A DNA stretch of 16,129 nucleotides from CAIVAT01 sp964455285 (GTDB lineage: Bacteria; Bacteroidota; Bacteroidia; Bacteroidales; FEN-979): contig CAYVVG010000077.1 in NCBI GenBank assembly GCA_964455285.1, forward strand, positions 1 through 16,129. The letters run 5' to 3'. The notes under the pieces are model-generated. The model was not told the DNA's origin. It searched no databases and saw only the letters and a program-made list of their open reading frames with translations. Both the position numbers and the translations under genes were made by a program. Of this stretch, positions 7,700 through 15,543 are shown piece after piece (positions within the stretch are counted from its first letter, which is position 1; every line of letters starts with the position of its first letter).

Positions 7700-7739
7700 C
7701 AGGATCAATTTCTACCTGAAGATTACTATCTGAACTGTT

Positions 7740-8069
7740 ATGAGTAAAACTACTGTTTCTGACCCGCACAACGGGTTTGACAAGGAAAAGGTCATTGCAC
7801 GGGTCAAGACCCTTATCCGCGACGAAAAAGTCAAGCTGAATACCCGGTTCCTCCATTCCCACAGCAAGGTTGCCCTGATGGTGGAAGGTCACATCATCGA
7901 GATCTGCGGAGCCGAAGGCCGGCATATACGGTATGAATCCTTCAATATCTCCCTGACGGCCAGGGAACACAAGGAGATCATGGATCTGTTCACGGCAGAG
8001 GTCACCCGGCGGAAGGAGAAAGATTCGAGGAAGAAACTGGAAGAGCTGAAAGTCCTCATCAAGGGATGA
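7740..8069 (+). CDS. hypothetical 109-aa cytoplasmic protein
   Basis: I do not recognise this family. The 109-aa product has no signal peptide or transmembrane helix, so it should be cytoplasmic. It is rich in Lys, Arg and Glu. An N-terminal helix (about 13-30, FDKEKVIARVKTLIRDEK) is followed by short beta-like segments (43-55, VALMVEGHIIEI, and 63-73) and a long charged helix (about 73-107, from TAREHKEIMDL to the end). His39, His41, His51, Cys56 and His62 are present, but their spacing matches no metal site I can name. It is a single gene divergent from the TPR-LuxR regulator, sharing a 276-bp spacer, and ends in a probable terminator at 8157-8194. Pairing with the regulator is inference from position. 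Codon use and the clean start support a real gene. Confidence 0.7.
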   Translation: MSKTTVSDPHNGFDKEKVIARVKTLIRDEKVKLNTRFLHSHSKVALMVEGHIIEICGAEGRHIRYESFNISLTAREHKEIMDLFTAEVTRRKEKDSRKKLEELKVLIKG

Positions 8070-8115
8070 TCTGCCTCCCTTCCGGGGACAGACCTGTTTA
8101 TCATTGCCATCTCCA

Positions 8116-8133
8116 CCGGGTAGATCAACCCGG
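8116..8133. repeat. perfect hairpin CCGGGT-N6-ACCCGG
   Basis: Arms CCGGGT (8116-8121) and ACCCGG (8128-8133) with a 6-nt loop lie in the convergent gap between the 109-aa gene and the FISUMP gene. There is no T-run on either side, so it is at most an mRNA 3'-end stabilising structure. Confidence 0.4.
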
Positions 8134-8156
8134 CGATCAGGCATATCACCCGGGTA

Positions 8157-8194
8157 CTGAACAGCCCGGAAGTGTCCCGGTGCGTTCAGTTTTT
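8157..8194 (+). terminator. probable terminator of the 109-aa gene
   Basis: Outer arms CTGAAC (8157-8162) and GTTCAG (8184-8189) enclose a 3x3 internal loop and an inner CCGG/CCGG stem with a 7-nt loop. Five Ts follow (8190-8194). The 3' half overlaps the last codons of the convergent FISUMP gene (stop at 8186-8188). Confidence 0.5.
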
Positions 8195-9085
8195 CAGGCA
8201 CCGGACGCTGAATCCGTTCGATTTCATGGCGCCGTTGTTACGGACGGCATCATCCGTATTGTAATAAAAGGAATAATCCCAACCGTAGGTCCCGCCGTTT
8301 TGGGTGGAAGTCCACAGGGTACCCCGTTCACCCAGCGGGGTGCTGAAGTTCCCCAGGTAATCGCGGAAACTGGCCGGACGAAGGTTGAGGCCGCTTTCGT
8401 TCGTGGCGCCGGTGTTGGGTGAAAGCCAAAGGGCCGTACCGGTCTCCTTCATTTTTCCTCCTGCCGAATCCAATCCCCCCAGGTGGCTGATCAGGATGAA
8501 GACCTCGGCGTCCGATGGGATGTGCCATCCTTCGGGGCAGATCCCCTGCGACTCCGGCAGGGTGGTGAACTGCATCATCTCGTTCCACTGGTACAGCCCG
8601 CCATAAAGGTCACAATTCGATTCCAGGTTGTTGAAGCAGTATTTTTCCATGACCCCGTTGTTCCCCTGGGTTTGACTGCCATTGATCCGGGTTCCCGCGT
8701 TCAGGTTCGAAGCCATCCAGCATTGCGTACCCGCCTGTATCGTCGGGTAGGACTTTCCGTCGCGGGGATCCGTAAAGGGGGTGCCGCAGGTCGGGGTGAG
8801 TGTCCCGGTTCCGTAGAGTACTTCGTGCCAGGCATCATCACCCGAAAGATACGCATAGAACTTGTTGTCGGTGGTGCAGAAGACCAGGAGTCCGTTGGCC
8901 GGCTCCGTGATGATGCGGAGCTGATCCTGCGTCATCCTCGGGATCAGCAATCCTTTGGTGGTGGAATGGATATCCACCAGGGCGGAAGGATCGGGAAGAC
9001 TATTGTCGTTAGTGATCCCGACCTGAGCGACGGAGAATGCGCTGATGAAGCAGGCGAGGTAGCTGATCAGGGTATTACGTAGCAT
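8186..9085 (-). CDS. secreted FISUMP-domain protein
   Basis: This 299-aa protein has a short signal peptide (about 1-20, ending SVAQ). An N-terminal segment (about 22-92: GITNDNSLPDPSALVDI, TKGLLIPRMTQDQ, NGLLVFCTTDNKFY) is a motif set often found at the start of Bacteroidota exported proteins. A FISUMP domain (Fibrobacter succinogenes major paralogous domain, about 103-297) follows, with DPRDGKSYPTIQAGTQCWMA, YGGLYQWNEMM, GICPEGWHIPSDAE and the terminal GFSVRCLKN. Cysteines at 100, 122, 150, 158, 183 and 296 could form disulfides. The domain's molecular role is unknown; the family is secreted or surface-associated. No T9SS sorting domain follows. It lies 102 bp downstream of the flavoenzyme gene on the same strand, with no clear promoter in the gap, so read-through is possible. 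Confidence 0.88.
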   Translation of the reverse strand: MLRNTLISYLACFISAFSVAQVGITNDNSLPDPSALVDIHSTTKGLLIPRMTQDQLRIITEPANGLLVFCTTDNKFYAYLSGDDAWHEVLYGTGTLTPTCGTPFTDPRDGKSYPTIQAGTQCWMASNLNAGTRINGSQTQGNNGVMEKYCFNNLESNCDLYGGLYQWNEMMQFTTLPESQGICPEGWHIPSDAEVFILISHLGGLDSAGGKMKETGTALWLSPNTGATNESGLNLRPASFRDYLGNFSTPLGERGTLWTSTQNGGTYGWDYSFYYNTDDAVRNNGAMKSNGFSVRCLKN

Positions 9086-9187
9086 GGGGAGAAGGCTTAA
9101 CAGGAAATGAAAATCTTTTTATATCCAGGTAGTGCAGTGTCGATGGGACACCACGGCAAGTTCGAAAAAAAAACAATATCCCGGACC

Positions 9188-10723
9188 TCAATCATTCCGA
9201 AGGATATTCATGGCGATCCGGATCCCGTCGGCGGCGCTGGAGACGATGCCCCCGGCGTAGCCACTCCCTTCCCCGGCCAGGAAAAGGTTGTCGAAACCGG
9301 TGCACAACCCGCCGGACTCCCGCAGCACCTGGATGGGGGAGGAGGTTTTGCTTTCGAGTCCCAGCAGGATCCCATCTCCGTATCCTTTCAGTTTCCGGTC
9401 GAAATCCATCAGCCCCTTCCTCATGGCCTGAACGACCACCGGGGGGAGCATCTCCCACAGCGGGGCGGGGAGGAGCCCCAGCGGGTAGCTTGTTTCGGGT
9501 ATGGATGCGGGAAGCGTTCCTTCGAGGAAATCCCGGATGGTGCAGAAAGGTGCGCGATACCCGCCGGAAAATTCGTAAAAGCGGTGTTCAATATCCTCCA
9601 GCCATTGCAACGCTTCCGTGGGTGTTACCGTGCGGCCGGCCAGCTGGTCGGGATGTACCCCCGCCACGCAGCCGGCATTGGCAAAGCGCCCGTCGCGACG
9701 GTAATTGCTCATCCCGTTCACGATATTCTGATGTTTGTATGTGGCGGCGGGCACCACAACTCCGCCGGGGCACATGCAGAAGGAATAGACCGGGTGCTTC
9801 CCGTCGCCTTCCGAGGTGAGGCGGTACTCGGCGGCTTTGACTCCTGCGAGTGCGGGAACCCCCCACTGGGCCTGGTTGATCACCTCCTGCCGGTGCTCGG
9901 CACGGCAGCCGATGGCAAAGTTCTTGGTGCGAAAGACCACACCCCGTTTCATCAGCATGCGGTACGTCTCATAGGCCGAGTGTCCCGGCGCCACGACGAA
10001 GAAGTCGGCCGGCAGTTCCCCTGTTCCGGTGATGGCTGCGGTTACGCGACTCCCTTCGGTTTTCAGATCTTCCAGGAGGGTTTCGAACCGGATCTCGCCG
10101 CCGATGGACTGGTACAGCATCCGGAGGTTGGCGATCACCGTACGCAGGTTGTCGCTCCCCACATGGGGATTGGCCAGGTAGAGGATCTCCGGCGGGGCCC
10201 CTGCTTCCACGTAAGTGCGGAGGAAGAATTCCCGCTCCTGCGAGATGTGCTTGGAACGCGAGGTCAGCTTTCCGTCGGAAAAAGTCCCGGCTCCGCCTTC
10301 GCCGAATGCGTAGTTTGCAACCGGGATGAAATCCCCCCCGTGTTCGAAGTCCGCGATCCCCTCGGCCCGTTTTTCCACTTCGGCTCCCCGTTCGAGGATG
10401 ACCGTGTCGAACCCGGCTTTTTGCAGCACCAGGGCGGCGAAGAATCCTGCCGGGCCGCTGCCGGTGACGACCACCCGCTTGTTGCGGGACCGGTATGGGA
10501 TTTCGGGCGAAGGGACCGGCGCGGGTCCGTCCCCTTTCAGCGATTCGCTGTAAACGGCAACGCGGAGCAGCCACCGGATGTTGTCCTTGCGGCGGGCGTC
10601 GAGGCTTTTGCTCTCGATCTGCCAAGTAAAGTCACGTGTCCGGATCTCGCGGGCGATGCGCTCTTTCAGCTCATCGTCGCGGTAGCCGGTCGGCAGTTTT
10701 AACTCGATGATCTTGTATCCCAT
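9188..10723 (-). CDS. FAD-dependent dehydrogenase, COG2509 type
   Basis: A 511-aa NAD(P)/FAD-dependent oxidoreductase of the 'uncharacterised FAD-dependent dehydrogenase' group (COG2509), at full family-like length and cytoplasmic (no signal peptide). Residues 1-60 form the small N-terminal domain typical of the group. The FAD-binding Rossmann motif is VVVTGSGPAGFFAAL (84-98), with the acidic ribose-binding residue in VILERG (108-113). The group signature GEGGAGTFSDGKLTSR spans 141-156, and VVAPGHSAYETY (243-254) precedes the central domain. The C-terminal FAD motif is LFLAGEGSGYAGGIVSSAADG (480-500). Cys316 and Cys318 (SFCMCPGG) lie in the central domain and may be redox-active, which is inference. 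The substrate is not established for the family. A perfect -7 box just before the ATG predicts a very short leader. It is divergent from the TPR gene. Confidence 0.92.
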   Translation of the reverse strand: MGYKIIELKLPTGYRDDELKERIAREIRTRDFTWQIESKSLDARRKDNIRWLLRVAVYSESLKGDGPAPVPSPEIPYRSRNKRVVVTGSGPAGFFAALVLQKAGFDTVILERGAEVEKRAEGIADFEHGGDFIPVANYAFGEGGAGTFSDGKLTSRSKHISQEREFFLRTYVEAGAPPEILYLANPHVGSDNLRTVIANLRMLYQSIGGEIRFETLLEDLKTEGSRVTAAITGTGELPADFFVVAPGHSAYETYRMLMKRGVVFRTKNFAIGCRAEHRQEVINQAQWGVPALAGVKAAEYRLTSEGDGKHPVYSFCMCPGGVVVPAATYKHQNIVNGMSNYRRDGRFANAGCVAGVHPDQLAGRTVTPTEALQWLEDIEHRFYEFSGGYRAPFCTIRDFLEGTLPASIPETSYPLGLLPAPLWEMLPPVVVQAMRKGLMDFDRKLKGYGDGILLGLESKTSSPIQVLRESGGLCTGFDNLFLAGEGSGYAGGIVSSAADGIRIAMNILRND

Positions 10724-10730
10724 TGAAATG

Positions 10731-10738
10731 CAAATATA
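10731..10738 (-). promoter_or_regulatory. candidate -7 element TATATTTG of the flavoenzyme gene
   Basis: Read on the minus strand, TATATTTG is a perfect TAnnTTTG. It ends 7 bp before the ATG at 10723, so transcription would begin within a few bases of the start codon. No TTTG is visible at -33. It overlaps the candidate plus-strand box at 10737-10744. Confidence 0.45.
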
Positions 10739-10744
10739 CTTTTA
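10737..10744 (+). promoter_or_regulatory. weak candidate -7 element TACTTTTA of the TPR gene
   Basis: TACTTTTA has one mismatch to TAnnTTTG and lies 39 nt before the ATG at 10784. It shares two base pairs with the divergent minus-strand box. The spacer is only 60 bp, so the upstream part of this promoter would fall inside the flavoenzyme coding region. Confidence 0.27.
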
Positions 10745-10783
10745 AGGGCCGATCCGACGTTATTCTCTGCCGATCATTCCTGC

Positions 10784-12742
10784 ATGCGTAACCTTGTCCG
10801 ATTCGCTCTGCTTCTCCTGATTCTCCCCGTTTCGCTTTTTTCCCAGCCGGGAACCAATTTCAGGCAGAAGGCCCTCGAACATCTCCGGAAGGATGAATAC
10901 GTGCAGGCGCTGGAGAACCTGAACCTCGCCCTGCGTAAAGAACCGGCTTCCTCCGAGCTGTGGTTCTTCCGCGGGTATGCCAAGTACGGCCTGGATGATT
11001 ACATCGGCGCCGAACAGGATTACAGCCAGTCGGTCAGCCTCTCGCCGCATATGGCCGAGGTATTCACCCACCGGGCCATCGTGCGCAGCCAGCTCGGGAA
11101 TTACCGCGGGGCGATGGAGGACTTTGAGAAATCGCTGGAGATGGACGGGAGCAACGGGGAGACGTACTTACACCGGGCCAGGACCAACCTGTTCCTGAAG
11201 AAGACGTACTCGTGCATCGTGGATTGCAACCAGGCCATCCGGCTGAAATGCCCGGGCGAAAATGTTTACATCCTGCGTGCCAGTGCCGAACAGGAGATCA
11301 AGCGTTATGAAGAGGCCATCGACGATCTCGACACCGCCCACCGGATCAACCCGGCCAATGCCGCCGTGTGGTCCCAGCGGGGGCTGGTGTGGGCGGAGCA
11401 GAACCGGTACGATCCGGCCATTGCCGATTTCGACAAGGCGGTCCGGCTCGATCCGGCCAACAGTTTTGCCCTATTCAACCGGGCGCTGGCCTGGGATAAG
11501 AAAGGGGAGAAGGCCGCTGCCCTGGCCGACCTCGACGCCGTGATACGGCTTTCGCCCTACAACTCTTACGCCTATTACAACCGGGCCATCGTACTGATCG
11601 GGCTCAACGAGAAGCAGGCGGCCATCCGCGATTTCGAGATCGTGAGCAAACTCGATCCGAAGAACATCGTGAGTCATTTCTACCGGGGACGGCTGAAAGC
11701 GGAGATGGGGGACTATGCCGGGGCGCTCGGCGATCTTGACAAAACCCTTTCGCTGTTGCCCGACTACGCCGACGCATGGTACGAACGGTACGAGGTGAAG
11801 ATGAAACTCAACGACCGCAAGGGGGCCCAGGCCGATTACCGGCAGGCGATGGAGCTGACACGGAAAAATCACCTCGATCCCGACAGCCTGAAAGCCGGGC
11901 AGAAAGATTACCTGAAAAGCCTGATGAAGCTGAGCGGCGGATTTGAAGAGATGAACACCCTGAATGCCCGGTTCCAGAACCAGGCGGTCGATATCCGGCT
12001 CACCCCGGTTTTCAGCCTGCTGATCTGGAAGGTGGGTTTTGGCCGGGTGAGGCTGTGCGACGTGTATCAGAAGGAAAACTATTTCACCACCATTCTCACC
12101 CTCACCCACGAAAAAGGGCTCGTCAGCGATTCGGTGCTTCGTGACGAGATCGAGCGACAGAACAGGATTATCGACTCCGCCGGCAGGAGGCCCGACGCCC
12201 TCTTCCGGCGAGGGATTTCGTATTACCACCTGAGGAATTACGAGAATGCCATCGCCGACCTGGATGCGGTGATCGCGGCAGATCCCGGCCACATCGCCGC
12301 CTGGTTCATGCGTGCCAACGCCCGGTACGAGCTGATCCAGATCCTGGCGCAGCAGGAGAGCCTCCAGCAGGAGATCATGCTGGGGAGGCCGGCGATCCGG
12401 CAGCAGGCGGCCACCGCGGGCGTTCCCGACACTGCATTGCGGCACACGCACGATGCAGTGCTCCGCGACCTCGACCGGGTGCTCGCCCTCGACCCTGCAT
12501 TCCCGTTCGCCTGGTTCAACCGGGGCTTCATCCACAGCCGCATGGGCAACTACCCCGGGGCTGTGTCCGATTTCAGCGAGGCGGTGCGCCTCAGCCCCGA
12601 CTTCGCCGAAGCCATCTACAACCGGGGGTTGATCCGCATCCTGCTCAACGACAACCGCGCCGGCTGCCTCGACCTCTCACGCGCCGGCGAACTGGGCATC
12701 GCCGATGCGTACCGTGTGATGAAGAGGTACTGCTATAAGTGA
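10784..12742 (+). CDS. exported tetratricopeptide-repeat protein
   Basis: This 652-aa protein has a signal peptide (MRNLVRFALLLLILPVSLFS before QPGTNF) and is otherwise almost entirely TPRs. About nine or ten 34-residue repeats fill residues 24-360, many with the canonical A/N-R-G/A ... Y-x-x-A-I-x-D-x-x-x-A-I-x-L-x-P pattern (for example YDPAIADFDKAVRLDPAN, 209-226). A divergent linker without clear repeats (about 365-465, with the hydrophobic piece VFSLLIWKVGFGRV) leads to further TPRs (about 470-650) and a C-terminal unit ending RVMKRYC. It is probably a periplasmic or outer-membrane-associated scaffold; no lipobox is present and the partner is unknown. It is divergent from the flavoenzyme and converges on the frameshifted adhesin with only 28 bp between stops. 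The start at 10784 fits the signal peptide. Confidence 0.88.
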   Translation: MRNLVRFALLLLILPVSLFSQPGTNFRQKALEHLRKDEYVQALENLNLALRKEPASSELWFFRGYAKYGLDDYIGAEQDYSQSVSLSPHMAEVFTHRAIVRSQLGNYRGAMEDFEKSLEMDGSNGETYLHRARTNLFLKKTYSCIVDCNQAIRLKCPGENVYILRASAEQEIKRYEEAIDDLDTAHRINPANAAVWSQRGLVWAEQNRYDPAIADFDKAVRLDPANSFALFNRALAWDKKGEKAAALADLDAVIRLSPYNSYAYYNRAIVLIGLNEKQAAIRDFEIVSKLDPKNIVSHFYRGRLKAEMGDYAGALGDLDKTLSLLPDYADAWYERYEVKMKLNDRKGAQADYRQAMELTRKNHLDPDSLKAGQKDYLKSLMKLSGGFEEMNTLNARFQNQAVDIRLTPVFSLLIWKVGFGRVRLCDVYQKENYFTTILTLTHEKGLVSDSVLRDEIERQNRIIDSAGRRPDALFRRGISYYHLRNYENAIADLDAVIAADPGHIAAWFMRANARYELIQILAQQESLQQEIMLGRPAIRQQAATAGVPDTALRHTHDAVLRDLDRVLALDPAFPFAWFNRGFIHSRMGNYPGAVSDFSEAVRLSPDFAEAIYNRGLIRILLNDNRAGCLDLSRAGELGIADAYRVMKRYCYK

Positions 12743-12745
12743 TCC

Positions 12746-12769
12746 GTCCGCCTGTCCGCTTGTCCGCTT
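12746..12769. repeat. 8-bp tandem repeat GTCCGCYT x3
   Basis: GTCCGCCT (12746-12753), GTCCGCTT (12754-12761) and GTCCGCTT (12762-12769) occupy nearly all of the 28-bp gap between the convergent stop codons at 12742 and 12771. No hairpin terminator is present in the gap. Confidence 0.85.
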
Positions 12770-12770
12770 G

Positions 12771-15530
12771 TTAATGGACCAGCATCTTCCGAACGGAAAG
12801 AGTCTCCCCGTAGAGGAATACAACCGTACAAAGGCCCCTTGCGGTTTCGCTCAGATCGATCCGGATCTCATCCTTCCCATTGACAGTCAGATCCCGAAGC
12901 TCATAAAGCTTCACTCCCATCGGACTGAAAATCTGTATGATAAAAGTCTCCTGATGCGAGGTTGAAACTGAGATGCCGAACTTCCCGCCATTGGGCACCG
13001 GGAAAATGCTGAATTCCGGTTGTCGGATCTCCTGTTGCCCGGTGATCACGACCCACTCTTTGTTGGAGATCGGGGAGGAACACCCATTGAGGGTCACCAC
13101 GCACCAATAATACCCGGTATTGTTCGTGACGGTATAGGTCTGACCCGTAGCACCGGGAATTGCGGTGCCTTCATAATACCATTGATTGCCTGTGGCGGAA
13201 CTGCTGGTCAGAACATTACCGTTGGCGGTAATGACCGGTGCCACGGGAATGGCATGGATTGTCAGGTTGAAGTCGGGCGAGGAGGCTCCGGAGCCGCAGG
13301 TGTTGGTTCCGCTTACTTTTATGACCCCCGGACCCGGCGTATTGCCGGCAGTCGCCACGATGGTATTGGTGGAACCTCCGCTGGTGATGGTCATTCCCGA
13401 CGGAACAGTCCAGGAATACCCGGTGGCGCCGGTGACGGAAGGCACCGTATAGGTCAACCCGGTTGCCCCGGCACAAACCGATGCCGGGCCTGTGATCGTT
13501 CCTGCCGCAGCCGGCAGGGGTTTCACGGTGACGGCATAGGTGGAGGCCGGACCGTTCCCGCACAGGTTCGTCGCGGCCACCGTAACGTTGCCGGTCACTG
13601 CCGAAGTGCCGAAATCGACCGTTATGCTGGTGGTTCCAGCCCCGGAAGCGATCGTCGCCCCTGCCGGAACAGTCCACGTATAGGCATCGGCTCCCGAAAC
13701 CGGTGTGGTCGAAAAGGCCACCCCGTTGGTTCCCGCGCACACCGGCGAAGTACCCGATACGGGGCCTGCGGCGCTGGGAGGCGCATTCACGAACAGGCTG
13801 TAAACCGTCGGATTGGCCGCCGGACATCCGTATGAGTTGGTATAGGTCAGCGTGACATACTGCACGCCCTGTTGGTTCCAGGTCACATTGAGCGTGCCCG
13901 TTCCCTGACCCGACGCGATCGTTCCGCCGGCGGATACCGTCCAAATATAATTCGACATCCCGGTTTCCGAGTAATAGATGTTATTAACCGATCCGGTGCA
14001 GGGGTTGTTGGTGCTGCCGATGGTCGGGACCGCACCAGGGTTGACCGTCACCGGAAAGGTCACCGGTGCGGGGGCCGGGCACCCGGCGGCATTGGTATAA
14101 TTGACGGAGACAGACTGCGCACCGGAGCCCGACCAGGTCACGGTGACCGTATTGCTGGTAGCTGTTCCTCCGGCCGTGATGGTTCCTCCCGGTGACACGG
14201 CCCACACATAGTTCGTCATTCCCGCCTGGGTGGTATAAACGACATTGGTTATGCCCTGGCACGCCGAAGCGGATCCGGAGAGGGTCGGAGCCGGTACCGG
14301 ATTTACCGTAATGGCCTTGACCGAGGTGCTGCCGTTGCCGCAGGAGTTGGTGCCCATCACCGTAACGTTTCCCGAAGTGGTTCCCAGGGTGACAGTGATG
14401 CTGTTTGTGTTGGTCCCCGCGGTGATCGTGGAACCCGCCGGCAAGGTCCACACATACCCGGTGGCGTTGGCGACCGGCGGAATGGAATAGATGTTTCCCG
14501 GGGTGTTGCCGCAGGCAATGGCCGGACCGGTGATGGTTCCCGCCGGACTTGGCATCGGGCAACTGGTGGTGAGGAACGTCATGTCCAGCCCGTTGCCAGT
14601 GCCCACGCTGTTGACCGCTTTGATCCTGTAATGATACGTGGTATTTACCGTAAGACCCATAATATTTGCGGAGACCGGCGTGGCTCCGTTCCCCGTGACG
14701 GTCCCCGGGGTTCCCGGAACCGTGGTGCCGTAGGAGGTGGTCAGACCGAATTCGAAAGTTACCGCCGATGAGGCGCCCCCGGCATCCACCGTGCCGTTGA
14801 GGGTGGCCGTGGTGCTGGTTACGCTGGTGGCGGCGGTGGTGACGACTGCAGGAAGGACCGGCGCCGTGGTGAAGGTCAGGTCCAGTCCATTGGCCGTCCC
14901 ATTGGCATTGACCCCGCTAACCCGGTAATGATAGGTGGTTCCGGGCAACAATCCGTTCAGGTTGGCGGCAACCGGAGTGGCGGTGGTTCCGGTAACCGTT
15001 CCGGGCACTCCCGCGACACTGGATCCGTAAGCGGCGGTCAATCCATAATCGAACGTCACCGTCGTCGACATGATATTGGCATTCACCGTACCGTTCAGGG
15101 TGGCGGCAGTGCTGGTAACCGCGGTGGCTGGAAGGGTAACGACCGTGGGGACCAGCGTTCCCAATTCGCTGAAGACAATGTCGTCGAAGTAGAAGCCCGG
15201 AGTCTCTCCGGAGCCCGAAGCCTCCCCGGCAAAAAAGTCAACCGCCCCGAGTTGCTTGGTGCCCGTGGTCGAGCCTCCCTGGTAGTGGAAGGGCCATGCA
15301 CTCAGCAACGTCCCGTTGATGTAAAGATAGATGCTGTCGGCATCCAGTTTGATGATTTGTTTTGCTTCGAACCAGGTCGCTTTGGGATAGGTTCCGTTGA
15401 TGGTTGACCCTCCCTGGTAAAGCTGGATGTTGCCGTTGGTCCGGAAATAGATCTCTAAAGCCCATTCGACACCCGGAGACTCGAAATGCTGGATGTTGTA
15501 ATAACCGCACTTCGTATTTTCAATGTACAT
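12771..15530 (-). CDS. T9SS-exported adhesin, main part (FnIII and PKD-like repeats), frame-shifted from its N-terminus
   Basis: This is the larger piece of a gene split by a one-base frameshift. The frame has an ATG at 15530, but that Met is internal: restoring the frame at 15560-15564 joins it to the signal-peptide piece at 15544-15831 and gives 1019 aa. In full-length numbering: a laminin-G/concanavalin-like N-terminal domain (about 21-222, continuing through WWMYIENTKCGYYNIQ); two fibronectin-III-like repeats (about 228-323 and 327-423, each TATLNGTV ... TTYHYR); five PKD-like repeats of ~86 aa (about 424-860, often C-G/A near the start, Y.W..P.G..I and N.CG); an Ig-like unit (about 862-930, QWYYEG ... 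GYYWCVV); and a type A sorting domain (about 939-1019: FSIFPVPNGGKFGISV, IFSPMGVKLY, SVRKMLVH). The usual KGIYVV-like motif reads RGLCTVVF. The piece lacks its own signal peptide, so as sequenced it would not be secreted. Confidence 0.85.
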   Translation of the reverse strand: MYIENTKCGYYNIQHFESPGVEWALEIYFRTNGNIQLYQGGSTINGTYPKATWFEAKQIIKLDADSIYLYINGTLLSAWPFHYQGGSTTGTKQLGAVDFFAGEASGSGETPGFYFDDIVFSELGTLVPTVVTLPATAVTSTAATLNGTVNANIMSTTVTFDYGLTAAYGSSVAGVPGTVTGTTATPVAANLNGLLPGTTYHYRVSGVNANGTANGLDLTFTTAPVLPAVVTTAATSVTSTTATLNGTVDAGGASSAVTFEFGLTTSYGTTVPGTPGTVTGNGATPVSANIMGLTVNTTYHYRIKAVNSVGTGNGLDMTFLTTSCPMPSPAGTITGPAIACGNTPGNIYSIPPVANATGYVWTLPAGSTITAGTNTNSITVTLGTTSGNVTVMGTNSCGNGSTSVKAITVNPVPAPTLSGSASACQGITNVVYTTQAGMTNYVWAVSPGGTITAGGTATSNTVTVTWSGSGAQSVSVNYTNAAGCPAPAPVTFPVTVNPGAVPTIGSTNNPCTGSVNNIYYSETGMSNYIWTVSAGGTIASGQGTGTLNVTWNQQGVQYVTLTYTNSYGCPAANPTVYSLFVNAPPSAAGPVSGTSPVCAGTNGVAFSTTPVSGADAYTWTVPAGATIASGAGTTSITVDFGTSAVTGNVTVAATNLCGNGPASTYAVTVKPLPAAAGTITGPASVCAGATGLTYTVPSVTGATGYSWTVPSGMTITSGGSTNTIVATAGNTPGPGVIKVSGTNTCGSGASSPDFNLTIHAIPVAPVITANGNVLTSSSATGNQWYYEGTAIPGATGQTYTVTNNTGYYWCVVTLNGCSSPISNKEWVVITGQQEIRQPEFSIFPVPNGGKFGISVSTSHQETFIIQIFSPMGVKLYELRDLTVNGKDEIRIDLSETARGLCTVVFLYGETLSVRKMLVH

Positions 15531-15543
15531 CCACCATTTGAGT

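Noticed and set aside
9137..9151. GTGTC-GATGG-GACAC hairpin as a terminator for the flavoenzyme gene
   Set aside because: The stem is short, and in the minus direction the T-run comes before the hairpin rather than after it.
9107..10702. A 531-codon open frame on the plus strand
   Set aside because: It lies antisense to the FAD-dependent dehydrogenase, which has full family motifs on the minus strand. The plus-strand translation has no recognisable domain and looks like a GC-driven shadow.
11471..12535. A 354-codon open frame on the minus strand
   Set aside because: It is antisense to the TPR repeats at 10784-12742; the repeated, GC-rich codons leave the opposite strand open.
12900..14700. 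Repeats in the adhesin gene as a possible CRISPR or satellite array
   Set aside because: The periodicity (about 260 bp) is that of ~86-aa PKD-like protein domains, diverged at DNA level; there is no short identical repeat with unique spacers.
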